Source: Terriglobales bacterium (GTDB lineage: Bacteria; Acidobacteriota; Terriglobia; Terriglobales; Acidobacteriaceae). From it: a stretch of DNA of 44,405 bases. Below, in pieces: positions 7,936 to 16,143 of the stretch. Location of the stretch: assembly GCA_035651995.1 (NCBI GenBank), contig DASRER010000008.1:68065-112469 (forward strand). Direction: 5' to 3'. A program made the position numbers and the translations under genes. Under the pieces are notes generated by a model that was not told the DNA's origin, ran no database searches, and saw only the letters and a list, made by a program, of their open reading frames with translations. Positions within the stretch are counted from its first letter, which is position 1. Each line of letters begins with the position of its first letter.

Positions 7936-9423
7936 TCAGTTCGGCTCCAACGCCACTTGCGCGTCTTCGCACCCGAACCTGCGCACCGGGTGATACTCCT
8001 GCCGCAGTGCCTCGACAACCGCCGCACTCCAGCGTTCGCCAATGCTGGCCGGCGCCGGCGCGCGATCAATCGGCGCCGAGAGCATGACCAGTTCGAACTT
8101 GTGCTGTCGCACGGCATCCACGATCGGCCCATCGCTCCAGCCCGCGTTCGCCACCAGGAACTGATAGACGAACGGATTCGAGATGAACACCGGCTTGCCC
8201 GCCAGCACCACCGCGCCGACGTTCTCTGAGAGCACGTTCTGGCCGCGATGCCCGTGTACATATTCGTAGGCCTCGCCGCATCCGCCGGTCCTGCCTGCCG
8301 GATCCACGATTGGCCCCGCGCTCAGCACGAACAGGCACAGCAGCAGCGCGGCCACGCCGCTGGCCAGCAGCGCCGGCGCGGGACGCGTGATGCGGCGCCG
8401 CAACTCGGCGTATCCCAGTCCGGCGCACAGCGCGAGCGCCGCCAGAAATTCCAGGAAGTGATTGCCGTTCGATCCGGCCTTGCCCGCCGTGAGCGATGTG
8501 ACCGCCGCCATGAGCAGCCATAGCTGCGCCGCGGTGACTTCGCGCCGCGCCCACTGCGACGCGATGCCGAACGCCGCCAGCGCCAGCAGCAGCCAGTGCG
8601 CCACGAGCAGGTCGGCCATCTTTCGCTGGTACATCGCAAACGAGAACGGATCGGCGTGTGTGCCGAACATGTGGAAGGCGAAGCGTCCGTGCGTCGCCAA
8701 TTGCATGAGTCCGAAGCCGACGGCGCCGATCGCCATACCGATCCCGACGAAGCGCGCCGCGAGCCGCCACCGGCGTCGAACGATGAGCAACAGCAGGCAC
8801 GCGGCCGGCGCGGCCACGAATGTGTACTTGGTGAAGATGGCCAGTGTGAACCAGGGCGCGGCCAGCAGTGGCCGGTCTTTTTCGCCGCCGCCGACGTGTT
8901 CGGCGAACACCGCCAGGCCGATCACGCTGAACGCCAGCCCGAGCAAGTCCACGCGGAGGACCGGCGACCAGTCCTCGACCAGCGGCACGCACATGAAGAC
9001 GGCGCCGAAAGCGAACGCCGTCAGCCGCGAGCGCGATTGGCGATACACGAATCGCGCGATCACTCCCGCCACCGCGACCAGCGAAGCGAACACCATCATC
9101 CGCGGCAGCAGAAAGCGCAGTCCGCCCAATTTCACGGCGGCGGCTACCAGCACATACGGAACCGGTCCGTAAGGATTCAGCGCGTTGGGAAAGGCGTGCG
9201 GATCGGGATACGGCGTGACGCCGTGCGTGAGCCGCAGGGCCGCGTTCAGGATGTTTCCTTCCTCGTAATCGAGCTGATACGGCAGTCCGATGCGCTGAAA
9301 CAGGTACGTCAGCTCGAACCACAGGGCGAGAGCCGCCGAGAGCGCCAGCAAGCCGTCGAAGATTCGCGCCAGCGGATTCTCGCGCGCATCCGCTGATTTT
9401 TTCTCCGTTGCGGCCGGCGGCAT
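7936..9423 (-). CDS. polytopic membrane protein, probable GT-C type glycosyltransferase
   Basis: 495 aa from ATG 9423 (MPPAATEKK...); a longer frame to 9507 would overlap the divergent aminotransferase and is rejected. About ten to twelve hydrophobic segments follow, starting with IFDGLLALSAALALWFELTYLF. The first loop contains LPYQLDYEEGNILNAALRLTHGVTPYPDP; acidic residues there (DYEEG) are where GT-C/family 39-like enzymes keep the catalytic Asp. WFTLAIFTKYTFVAAPAACLLLL is also family-like. The C-terminal soluble part resembles periplasmic ends of ArnT-like proteins (VLSENVGAVVLAGKPVFISNPFVYQ). Neither acceptor nor donor can be assigned. It is divergent from the aminotransferase with 43 nt between the two starts. 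Confidence 0.78.
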   Translation of the reverse strand: MPPAATEKKSADARENPLARIFDGLLALSAALALWFELTYLFQRIGLPYQLDYEEGNILNAALRLTHGVTPYPDPHAFPNALNPYGPVPYVLVAAAVKLGGLRFLLPRMMVFASLVAVAGVIARFVYRQSRSRLTAFAFGAVFMCVPLVEDWSPVLRVDLLGLAFSVIGLAVFAEHVGGGEKDRPLLAAPWFTLAIFTKYTFVAAPAACLLLLIVRRRWRLAARFVGIGMAIGAVGFGLMQLATHGRFAFHMFGTHADPFSFAMYQRKMADLLVAHWLLLALAAFGIASQWARREVTAAQLWLLMAAVTSLTAGKAGSNGNHFLEFLAALALCAGLGYAELRRRITRPAPALLASGVAALLLCLFVLSAGPIVDPAGRTGGCGEAYEYVHGHRGQNVLSENVGAVVLAGKPVFISNPFVYQFLVANAGWSDGPIVDAVRQHKFELVMLSAPIDRAPAPASIGERWSAAVVEALRQEYHPVRRFGCEDAQVALEPN

Positions 9424-9451
9424 CACCGAGCAGTGTAACCGCTGGCCGGAG

Positions 9452-9458
9452 TTATAAT
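9452..9458. promoter_or_regulatory. shared TTATAAT box of a divergent gene pair
   Basis: TATAAT on the plus strand (9453-9458) ends 8 nt before ATG 9467, placing the start of transcription at the start codon. The overlapping minus-strand TATAAC (9457-9452) can serve the gene starting at 9423 with a leader of about 20 nt. The two starts are only 43 nt apart, so one AT-rich core may serve both directions. Confidence 0.5.
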
Positions 9459-9466
9459 GTTGCTCG

Positions 9467-10687
9467 ATGAGTCGGACTACCGAGTTGTCTACAGAAACCC
9501 GCGCCACTCATCCGTTGCCGGTGGCGCGGCGTATGGCCAACCTGGGCACGGAAACAGCATTTGAAGTCCTGGCGCGCGCCCGCTCGCTTGAGGCCAAGGG
9601 GCGCGACATCGTCCACCTGGAAATCGGCGAGCCCGACTTCGATACCCCCGAGAACGTGGTTCGCGCCGGCGTCAATGCGCTGGAAGGCGGCTGGACGCAC
9701 TACACGCCCTCGGCCGGCCTGCCCGAACTGCGCCAGGCGGTGGCCGACTACATCGGCCAAACGCGCGGCGTGCCGGTGAAGATGGAGGAAGTCGTCATCG
9801 TGCCGGGGGGCAAGCCGATGATTTTCTTTCCCTTCCTGGCGCTTGTTGAAGAAGGGGATGAAGTCATCTATCCCAATCCCGGTTTCCCGATCTACGAATC
9901 CATGGTGCAGTTCCTGGGCGCGCGGCCGGTGCCGGTCCACCTGCGCGAGGACCGCGATTTCCGGCTGGACATCAACGAGGTCGCCGACCAGATCACCGAC
10001 CGCACCAAGCTCATCGTGCTCAACACGCCGCACAATCCCACCGGCGGCGTCCTCACGCGGCAGGACGTGGAAGACCTGGTGGCGGCCATCGGCGACCGCA
10101 ACATCGCCGTGCTCAGCGACGAGATTTACAGCCGCCTGATCTACGAGGGCGAGCACTTCTCGCCCATCTCCGTGCCCGGCTTCAAAGAGCGCACCGTGCT
10201 GCTCGACGGTTTCTCCAAGACCTGGGCGATGACCGGCTGGCGGCTGGGCTGGGGCGTGATGCGTCCCGACTTCGCCTCGCTCGTCGCGCGCCTGATGACC
10301 AACTGCAACTCCTGCACCGCGGCCTTCACCCAGGTCGCGGGCATCGAGGCGCTGCGCGGTCCGCAGGACTCGGTGGAGAACATGCGCGCCGAGTTCCAGC
10401 GCCGCCGCGACCTGTTCGTGGAGCGCGTGAACCGCATCCCCGGCTTCTCGTGCCGCGTGCCCAAGGGCGCGTTCTACTGTTTCCCCAACATCAAGGCGAC
10501 CGGCTGGACTTCAAAGAAAATTGCCGACGCGCTCCTGGAAGACGCGGGCGTCGCCGCGCTGGCCGGCACGGCGTTCGGCGCCTTCGGCGAAGGCTACCTG
10601 CGCTTCAGCGTGGCCAATTCGCTGGAGAACATCAACACAGCCCTCGACCGCGTGGAGCAGTGGGCGAAGAAGAACGTGCGCAGCTGA
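9467..10687 (+). CDS. class I/II PLP-dependent aminotransferase
   Basis: 406 aa, fold type I aminotransferase of the aspartate aminotransferase group, cytoplasmic. The N-terminal arm motif DIVHLEIGEPDFDTPENV and the segment THYTPSAGLPELRQAVADY are present. NTPHNPTGG binds the cofactor and substrate, ISDEIYSRLIY-like LSDEIYSRLIY holds the PLP Asp and Tyr, and GFSKTWAMTGWRLGW contains the Schiff-base Lys K251. The C-terminal Arg that binds the alpha-carboxylate is in GYLRFSVANS. Substrate (Asp, Ala, aromatic) cannot be settled by eye. The mRNA is probably leaderless (TATAAT 8 nt upstream, no Shine-Dalgarno sequence). Divergent from a membrane protein; no biosynthetic neighbours. Confidence 0.93.
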   Translation: MSRTTELSTETRATHPLPVARRMANLGTETAFEVLARARSLEAKGRDIVHLEIGEPDFDTPENVVRAGVNALEGGWTHYTPSAGLPELRQAVADYIGQTRGVPVKMEEVVIVPGGKPMIFFPFLALVEEGDEVIYPNPGFPIYESMVQFLGARPVPVHLREDRDFRLDINEVADQITDRTKLIVLNTPHNPTGGVLTRQDVEDLVAAIGDRNIAVLSDEIYSRLIYEGEHFSPISVPGFKERTVLLDGFSKTWAMTGWRLGWGVMRPDFASLVARLMTNCNSCTAAFTQVAGIEALRGPQDSVENMRAEFQRRRDLFVERVNRIPGFSCRVPKGAFYCFPNIKATGWTSKKIADALLEDAGVAALAGTAFGAFGEGYLRFSVANSLENINTALDRVEQWAKKNVRS

Positions 10688-11049
10688 CCACCATCCAATT
10701 GGGTCACCATGGTTGGTAGCTTTGCACGTTGTAGCGACGGGCGCCCCCGCCCGTCGGCACGCCAGCACGGCTTCCAGGGCGAGCAAGAACCCGTGCCGCG
10801 GACGCCCTCGTCTGCGCTCTGCCGCTCCGATGCTCCGAAATGACCAGAAAGGATGCCGTCATGCTGAGCGGAGCCTGAGCGTACGCGAAGGCGCAGTCGA
10901 AGCATCCCTACCCGCACTACCGCTCTCCAGGACGAGCGGACGGGTGGCGCATTCAAGCCCTCCTTCGGTTTGAGTGGGGGCAGTTCCTGTGCGACACGCA
11001 ACCCGCCGCGGCATGGAAATGTTCCGCCAACTCGGCTACATTTCTCCGC
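10688..11049. repeat. gene-free stretch made of modular dispersed repeats
   Basis: No gene seen. It contains TGTAGCGACGGGCGCCCCCG near 10730, GACGCCCTCGTCTGCG near 10800, and GTCATGCTGAGCGGAGC...GCAGTCGAAGCATCCCTACC from about 10858 to 10915. The same three modules occur at 18955-19115 in the opposite orientation and a different order. The promoter of the next gene should lie in the last 100 nt; I see no clear one. Confidence 0.65.
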
Positions 11050-11916
11050 ATGTTCCTGCTCACCATCGCGCTCCTCGCAGGCTTCTCCTTTGCGCCGCAA
11101 TCTTCGGCAACCCTGGCCCCCGGCTCAAAGGCCGCGGCCGACGAGGCCCAGCAGGCGTTTACCAAGGGCAACGACGCACTCAAGGCCAACCAGCCCGATA
11201 AAGCTCTCGAATCGTTCGATCGCGCTTTGTCGCTGGCGCCCGTCAATCCCGAATACCACCTCGGCAAGTGTCATGCGCTGGCAGCACTCGGGAAACACAA
11301 CCAGGCCATTCCGGAGTGCAGCGAGGCGCTGCGCCTGCGTCCCGCCTACGCCGACGCTCTCCGCGATCGCGGACACTACTACCTCAACCTGGGCAACGTC
11401 GCCGCCGGCCTCGCCGATCTGCGCAAAGCCGAAAAGATCGCGCCCAACGACCGCGGCGTTTACTACCATCTCGGCGTGGGCAACTACATCAAGGGCGACT
11501 TCGCCGCCGCCGCGAACGCCTTCCAGAAGTGCCTCGACCTGGGCAAGCAGTCCGATGAAACCACCGAGTGCATCGCCTGGCTCTATCCCAGCCTGTTCCG
11601 CGCCGGGCGCAAGCAGGACGCCGCGGCCCTCCTCGCCAGATTCCAACCCGATCCCAAGCTCATCGGCCATCCGGTCTGGTACCAGGACCGCATTCTGCTG
11701 ATGAAGGGCGACAAGAAAGAAGAAGAGCTGCTGCCCGAGATGAATTCCGAGGGCAATCTCTCCGTCACCAGCGTCGCCTACAGCATCGGCCTCTGGCACC
11801 TGCTGAACGGCCGCAATGACAAGGCGAAGGAATATTTCGAAAAGGCTGTCGCGACCAAATACACCCCGCCGTGGGGATATCGCTGCTCAGAGTCCGAGTT
11901 GAAGCGGATGAAGTAG
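11050..11916 (+). CDS. exported TPR-repeat protein
   Basis: 288 aa. The N-terminus is hydrophobic (MFLLTIALLAGFSFAPQSSATLAP), probably a signal peptide although it lacks basic residues, so the true start might differ slightly. From about residue 35 TPR units follow: AQQAFTKGNDALKANQPDKALESFDRALSLAPVNPEYHLGKCHALAALGKHNQAIPECSEALRL in successive repeats, then DLRKAEKIAPNDRGVYYHLGVGNYIKGDFAAAANAFQKCLDLG. The C-terminal part is less regular, ending in a helical LKRMK tail. TPR proteins act as protein-interaction scaffolds; no partner is visible. It stands alone between a repeat region and a decayed gene. Confidence 0.83.
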   Translation: MFLLTIALLAGFSFAPQSSATLAPGSKAAADEAQQAFTKGNDALKANQPDKALESFDRALSLAPVNPEYHLGKCHALAALGKHNQAIPECSEALRLRPAYADALRDRGHYYLNLGNVAAGLADLRKAEKIAPNDRGVYYHLGVGNYIKGDFAAAANAFQKCLDLGKQSDETTECIAWLYPSLFRAGRKQDAAALLARFQPDPKLIGHPVWYQDRILLMKGDKKEEELLPEMNSEGNLSVTSVAYSIGLWHLLNGRNDKAKEYFEKAVATKYTPPWGYRCSESELKRMK

Positions 11917-11950
11917 ACCTAGGTTCCCGCCGACTCGGAGGCGATTGGTC

Positions 11951-12234
11951 ATGAACGCAACTGAGAACAAACGTCGCTCGTTCTGTTCGGTTTGGGCGGC
12001 GTGGCCGTCAGCCAACTTTTGCTACAAGGCATTGCCCACGCCCAGGCCGCGGCGGGTCACGGCAATGTGCTCGCGGCCGGCGAAGGTGAACACCTCATCC
12101 ATTTTCGCGACGGTGGGAACATCTTCATCAAGGCCGGGCCCGCGTCGGGCTCGGAGAACCTGGCCTTTGGAACTCAGCTTCACGCGGATGGATGCAGATC
12201 CGAAGGGACCGGAAAGGTCACAAGGAAGCACTGA
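11951..12234 (+). pseudogene. frameshifted, truncated Tat-exported cupin-like gene
   Basis: From ATG 11951 the product reads MNATENKRRSF, then loses sense. Shifting one base resumes LFGLGGVAVSQLLLQGIAHAQ, so the two parts together make a normal twin-arginine signal (KRRSFLFG, hydrophobic core, AHAQ cleavage). The second frame continues GHGNVLAAGEGEHLIHFRDG and GNIFIKAGPASGSENLAFGTQ, which resembles the start of cupin-domain proteins as I know them. Homology ends near 12177 and a stop follows at 12232-12234, before the metal-binding part of a cupin. A single missing base near 11983 explains the frameshift. The gene is broken unless there is a sequencing error, and the truncation would remain in any case. 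Confidence 0.65.
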
Positions 12235-12258
12235 CCAAGCCGGATGTGGAGGCGGGCA

Positions 12259-12987
12259 CTATCCCCGTGCTTTGCGCTGCGCACGGCGCATCAATACCGC
12301 CAGGCCCATCGCAAGCATTCCCACACTGCCGGGTTCAGGGACCTTGGTGGGCGCGATCTTCACCACCATGTCGTTGTAGTCCTTGTCGCCCTGGCCACCC
12401 GGCAGGTCCTCGATGCCGAGGTAGAAGACCCCAGGGGTGCCTCCGCCGAAAACGGCAAAGTGCTGGAAGTTCTGATCGCCACTGGGGTTGAGGCTCGAGT
12501 TGGTGAAGTAGGTCTGGCCATTGCCGGAGATGATGAAGAAGACGTAGCTGCCGATGGCGGTGAACGTCGTGGTCGCGCCGCTGCCCTGGCTGCCGGTAAA
12601 CAAAACGTGCATGCCGGTGGAATCCATGTACCCGAACTGATTCAGGTTCGCATAGCCGGCGATCTCAATCTGCATGGTGGCGACGTTGGACCCGCCAGTG
12701 CCATTGAAGGTGATATTCGGGTCGGCGGCGCCGTTGGAGAACCCCCAATACGACAGGTTGCCAGGAGGGTTTGACATGCCGCAGCTGCCGGCGCCAGTGA
12801 GGCAGTAGCCGATGTTTTTCTTCGCGCCATCGGAGCTGGTGCCGTCCCAGTACGGAATACCGTTCTGATTGAGGCTAGTGTTGGTCCAGGATTGCCAGCC
12901 CGCGCCCGCCGAGCCGGAAATCGTATCCGCCATCGTCGCGGTAGATGAAAGAGCCAGAAGCACCAAAATGAGACAGCGCTTGGACAC
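12259..12987 (-). CDS. PEP-CTERM sorting domain protein, secreted
   Basis: 242 aa. N-terminal signal peptide (MSKRCLILVLLALSSTATMAD), a Gly/Ser/Asn-rich extracellular body, and a C-terminal sorting signal: VPEPGSVGMLAMGLAVLMRRAQRKARG, that is PEP motif, hydrophobic helix and basic tail. This tail is recognised by exosortase and the protein is held or processed at the cell surface, often with exopolysaccharide. The body contains GDQNFQHFAVFGGG and the segment DLPGGQGDKDYNDMVVKI, where DxDYND looks like a calcium-type site (inferred). No exosortase or polysaccharide genes lie nearby. The start ATG has AGGCTC-type weak Shine-Dalgarno sequence, so the start is inferred from the signal peptide. 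Confidence 0.9.
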   Translation of the reverse strand: MSKRCLILVLLALSSTATMADTISGSAGAGWQSWTNTSLNQNGIPYWDGTSSDGAKKNIGYCLTGAGSCGMSNPPGNLSYWGFSNGAADPNITFNGTGGSNVATMQIEIAGYANLNQFGYMDSTGMHVLFTGSQGSGATTTFTAIGSYVFFIISGNGQTYFTNSSLNPSGDQNFQHFAVFGGGTPGVFYLGIEDLPGGQGDKDYNDMVVKIAPTKVPEPGSVGMLAMGLAVLMRRAQRKARG

Positions 12988-13086
12988 GTAGAGCCTCCAC
13001 GCTAATCCAAGGCATCTGGACTTCCAATCGCAGCAAACCTAAGTAGCTGAAAGTGAAAGGCCTGGGCGAGGGGGAGTAACTTCACC

Positions 13087-13106
13087 CTGTGCAATTGACT
13101 GCACAG
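13087..13106. promoter_or_regulatory. short perfect dyad, possible operator
   Basis: CTGTGCA-ATTGAC-TGCACAG: 7-bp arms, 6-nt spacer. It lies between the divergent PEP-CTERM gene (start 12987) and the dehydrogenase gene (start 13249). No T-run follows, so a protein-binding site is more likely than a terminator. Confidence 0.4.
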
Positions 13107-13248
13107 TGTCGGAAAGAATGTCGCGAAACGCCGAAATGGGAAAAAGCCGTCGAGTGTGGCCTTGGGAGAAGTCGACGACGGCGAAGTATCCGCAGGCCCA
13201 TCGGCGGCGTAATCTATTCGGTTCGTCTTCACCGGTCGGAGGGACTCA

Positions 13249-14361
13249 ATGCCCGAGAAGCCGCGCTTCCGCGTCTTTGCCACCTGCCATATCGGCGACG
13301 CCGCCGAAAACCTGCTGCGCCAGAACGGCTACGACCTCGAGGTCTATCCCGGCCCGGACGCGCCGCCCAAATCGCTCATCGTGGAAAAGGCGCGCAGCGG
13401 CGTGGACGGGTTGATCACCACGCTGCGCGATGCGATCGACGCCGAGGTGTTCGAAGCGGGCAAGGGCACGCTCAAGGCGGTGGCGCAGATCGCCGTCGGC
13501 TTCGACAACATCAACCGCGCCGACGCCAACCGCTACAAGATTCCGTTCACGCACACGGCCGACGTGCTCACCGAAGCCACCGCCGAATTCGCTTTCTTCA
13601 TGCTCGGCGTCCTAGCGCGCAAGATGTGGTCCAGCGAGCACCTGGTGCGCGAGAACCAATGGGGCTCGTGGCACCCGTTCCTGCCGTTTCTCGGCGATGA
13701 GGTTACGGGTAAGACGATCGCAGTGATCGGCACGGGGCGCATCGGCCTGGCGCTGATCAAAAAGTGCAGCGGGTTCGACATGAACATCCTGTGCTACGAC
13801 CCCGCGTATCAGAACCACGACTATGTGAAGAAAACCCAGGAGGTCATGGACCTGCGCCACGCGCGCGGCATTCAGAGGGAGAAGACCTGGATCAGGTACG
13901 GCGGTTTCGAGGAGGCGCTGCGCGACGCCGACTTCGTGAGCGTGCACGTGCCGCTGCTGCGCGAAGGCGAGAGCCCCACGCCCACGTATCACCTGTTCAA
14001 CGAAAAGACGCTGCGCATGATGAAGCCCACGGCGTATTTGGTGAACACGTCGCGCGGTCCGGTGGTGGACGAGAACGCGTTGGCAAAGGCGCTGAGAGAA
14101 CGCTGGATCGCCGGCGCGGCGCTCGACGTCTTCGAGAGAGAGCCGCTACCCGCCAACTCACAGCTGCGCGATCCGGGCCTCGGGGACCGGCTGCGACTGT
14201 TCCACCACTTCGCCAGCGGCGCGACGATCACCCGCCTCTCCACTGATCCGGACAAGGGCATGGCGGGACGCACCGTACAGGGCCTGCGCGACATCCTGGA
14301 AGGGAACTACGGCGGAGACGTGAAGAAGATGCCGTACGTGGTGAACAAGGAAGCGTTCTGA
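13249..14361 (+). CDS. D-isomer-specific 2-hydroxyacid dehydrogenase
   Basis: 370 aa, NAD(P)-dependent oxidoreductase of the D-2-hydroxyacid dehydrogenase family. The start has GGAGGGA 6 nt upstream. The Rossmann motif GTGRIG begins at residue 161, followed by the acidic residue in CYDP that prefers NAD. Catalytic residues can be seen in order: Arg in VNTSRGPVVDENAL, Glu in DVFEREPLP, and His in LFHHFASGAT, where the more usual context is PHxxS/GSAT. A longer insert (KKTQEVMDLRHARGIQREKT) lies after the Rossmann domain. The substrate is not clear; glyoxylate/hydroxypyruvate, lactate or phosphoglycerate-type reactions are all possible. Monocistronic, followed by repeats. Confidence 0.9.
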   Translation: MPEKPRFRVFATCHIGDAAENLLRQNGYDLEVYPGPDAPPKSLIVEKARSGVDGLITTLRDAIDAEVFEAGKGTLKAVAQIAVGFDNINRADANRYKIPFTHTADVLTEATAEFAFFMLGVLARKMWSSEHLVRENQWGSWHPFLPFLGDEVTGKTIAVIGTGRIGLALIKKCSGFDMNILCYDPAYQNHDYVKKTQEVMDLRHARGIQREKTWIRYGGFEEALRDADFVSVHVPLLREGESPTPTYHLFNEKTLRMMKPTAYLVNTSRGPVVDENALAKALRERWIAGAALDVFEREPLPANSQLRDPGLGDRLRLFHHFASGATITRLSTDPDKGMAGRTVQGLRDILEGNYGGDVKKMPYVVNKEAF

Positions 14362-14558
14362 TCGCTGAAGCGCCGAACTCGTTTCCTTCGTCTCCTCGTG
14401 CACCCTTCGCTTCTTTGTGTGAAGGGCCTTCGACCTCTGGCCACTCAACCGGAACTGCGCCGTGGCCAAGTGCCAAGCGCCAACTGCCCAATCCAAACAG
14501 AATTGCCGAACCGGGGGTGCGCCCAATTCGGCAATTCGGCAGTTCCGCAGTTTGGCCG
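14362..14558. repeat. intergenic dispersed repeats between convergent genes
   Basis: Contains TGGCCAAGTGCCAAGCGCCA near 14463 and CCAATTCGGCAATTCGGCAG near 14523, members of two repeat families also seen at 751-772, 7800-7935, 35500-35625 and 43556-43630. No gene and no terminator with a U-run. Confidence 0.55.
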
Positions 14559-15116
14559 TTATTTGTGGCTCATGGTCGCCGGCTGGTTCTTCACCTCCAG
14601 CTTGTTCACCACCTGTCCAACGTTGGGCACGGTGGCGGCCAGCTTCTGCGCCTCTTCGCGCTGCTGCGGCGTGGCCACCTTGCCGTCCAGGGTCAGGACG
14701 CCGTTCCTGGCGCCGAAGTGGATGCCTGCATTCTCGAGATTGTTCGCCACCAGCGCGGCCTTGTAATTCTTTTCGATGGCGTCGTCTATGTTGGACGAGA
14801 TGCTCTTGGCGTCGCCCTCAGCGCCTGCCGGGCGCACGCCGATCTCATTGGCCACGACCCAGCCGGGGGCCGCCGCCGTCGCGGCCTGCTCCGCCTGCGA
14901 CTTCTGCGCCTCGTCAGGCACGTTGCCCTTCAGCGTGATCACCTTCTTGTCCCGATCCTCGGCGACGCTGATGTCCTGAACGCCGGCCTGCTGGATCGAA
15001 TTCTCGACCGTTGCCTTCACCGACGGACCATTCCGTTTGCCGCAACCCAGGCCGATTCCCACGGCAAACATCAGGGCCAGGGCCAAGAGACCATCAGTCA
15101 GTTTTCCTTTCCGCAT
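14559..15116 (-). CDS. exported protein with two BON domains, possible lipoprotein
   Basis: 185 aa from ATG 15116, chosen because GGAGGAGG lies just upstream; a longer frame to 15224 lacks a ribosome-binding site. The N-terminus MRKGKLTDGLLALALMFAVGIGLGCGK is a signal peptide; the Cys at the end could be lipidated, though GLGC is a poor lipobox. Two BON domains follow: first VKATVENSIQQAGVQDISVAED..KKVITLKGNVPDEAQKSQAE with WVVANEIGV, then ISSNIDDAIEKNYKAALV with GVLTLDGKVATPQQREEAQKLAATVPNVGQVVNKLEV. BON domains (OsmY, Kbp) bind membranes or ligands and often belong to osmotic or envelope stress responses. The gene lies near another BON gene (16144-17298), which supports an envelope-stress theme. 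Confidence 0.88.
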   Translation of the reverse strand: MRKGKLTDGLLALALMFAVGIGLGCGKRNGPSVKATVENSIQQAGVQDISVAEDRDKKVITLKGNVPDEAQKSQAEQAATAAAPGWVVANEIGVRPAGAEGDAKSISSNIDDAIEKNYKAALVANNLENAGIHFGARNGVLTLDGKVATPQQREEAQKLAATVPNVGQVVNKLEVKNQPATMSHK

Positions 15117-15236
15117 ACTCCTCCTCCCGGTGGGGAACGCACCAGTTCTGTTACGATGCCGCGCCCGCGCCGTGGGAGGGCCAACCCCGGCCCTGCGAGG
15201 GCACTCTGAGGCAAAAGGACGCATCCTAAGGCAGGC

Positions 15237-15650
15237 ATGAGGGTGGTTCGCCGTCTTCTACCAGGACTCGCGCTGCTGTTGCTTTTCTGCTGGCCGCTGC
15301 TGGCCGGCGCGGGAACAGCCGCCGTTTTTCGGGGCGAAGTTGTACGTTTCGCCGATGCGGGCCCGCACACTATCTTTGTCCTGGGGCGGAGGGGTTCGCT
15401 GCGCAAGGTACGCGTTGCCGGCGCCAGCGTCAGCTATGCGGCGAGCGTGCCCGCGGCCATCCGTGAGCGCGACGCCGTTTGCGGGCTGAAGCACGGTGCT
15501 GAAGTTCGCGTGGAAGCCGACGAGAATGGCCAGGGCCTGTGGCGGGCCCGCACCATCGAGATCCTGCGCGCCGCCGGCCAGAGTGCTCCGCCTCCGCCCA
15601 GCGGCGCCGACAATTCGCGCACGCCGGTGCTTGGCCGCCGCGACCGCTGA
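15237..15650 (+). CDS. small exported protein of unknown function
   Basis: 137 aa starting at ATG 15237. A clear signal peptide (MRVVRRLLPGLALLLLFCWPLLAGAG) is followed by about 85 residues predicted as beta strands (AAVFRGEVVRFADAG, HTIFVLGRRGSLRKVRVAG, DAVCGLKHGAEVRVEADE) and a Pro/Gly-rich tail. The layout resembles small OB- or SH3-like exported proteins, but I recognise no family. Its start lies 120 nt from the divergent BON gene; the next gene runs convergently and ends 6 nt beyond it. GC-rich third positions and the signal peptide support coding. Confidence 0.68.
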   Translation: MRVVRRLLPGLALLLLFCWPLLAGAGTAAVFRGEVVRFADAGPHTIFVLGRRGSLRKVRVAGASVSYAASVPAAIRERDAVCGLKHGAEVRVEADENGQGLWRARTIEILRAAGQSAPPPPSGADNSRTPVLGRRDR

Positions 15651-15656
15651 GCAGCT

Positions 15657-16106
15657 TCAGGCAGCCTTGTTCGCGTTTTCCGGACTGGGTTTGGAAATCT
15701 CCTTCACGGTGGCGGAAACCTTCTCCGGGTGCTCCTTCTGGGCGACATCTGCCAGCGACAGAATGCCGATCACTGATGCGCTGGCATCCACGATGGGAAT
15801 ACGGCGGACCTGGTGCTCGCGCATCAGGCGCTGGCAATTGTCCAGGTTCTCGCCCTCGCGGCAGCTCACCACTTCGCGCGTCATGGCGCGCTCGATAGTG
15901 GTCGATTTCGGATCGAGCCCGGCGGCCACGATGGTGCACGCCAGATCGCGATCGGTGACCATGCCGATGAGCTTTTTGGAACCGTGATCGGCGACCACCG
16001 GCGCCGAGCCGATGTTGTGCTCGCACAGTTGGCGCGCGACCTTCTGCGCCGAGTCGGTGGCAAGCACGCAAACCGGGTCTCCCGTCATTGCTTCGCGGAC
16101 CTTCAT
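15657..16106 (-). CDS. CBS-pair protein
   Basis: 149 aa, cytoplasmic, with two CBS motifs and nothing else. First: VREAMTGDPVCVLATDSAQKVARQLCEHNIGSAPVVADHGSKKLIGMVTDRDLA. Second: AMTREVVSCREGENLDNCQRLMREHQVRRIPIVDASASVIGILSLADVA. GMVTDRD and the GILS ending are standard. CBS pairs bind adenosyl ligands (AMP, ATP, SAM) and report energy state to partners. The start is fixed by AGGAGGAATAG before ATG. The gene lies 37 nt downstream of the BON-SRPBCC gene on the same strand, so the two are probably cotranscribed. The tail is charged and helical (KEISKPSPENANKAA). Confidence 0.92.
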   Translation of the reverse strand: MKVREAMTGDPVCVLATDSAQKVARQLCEHNIGSAPVVADHGSKKLIGMVTDRDLACTIVAAGLDPKSTTIERAMTREVVSCREGENLDNCQRLMREHQVRRIPIVDASASVIGILSLADVAQKEHPEKVSATVKEISKPSPENANKAA

Positions 16107-16143
16107 CTATTCCTCCTCATGGTTGCTTACGTGAAATATCGCT

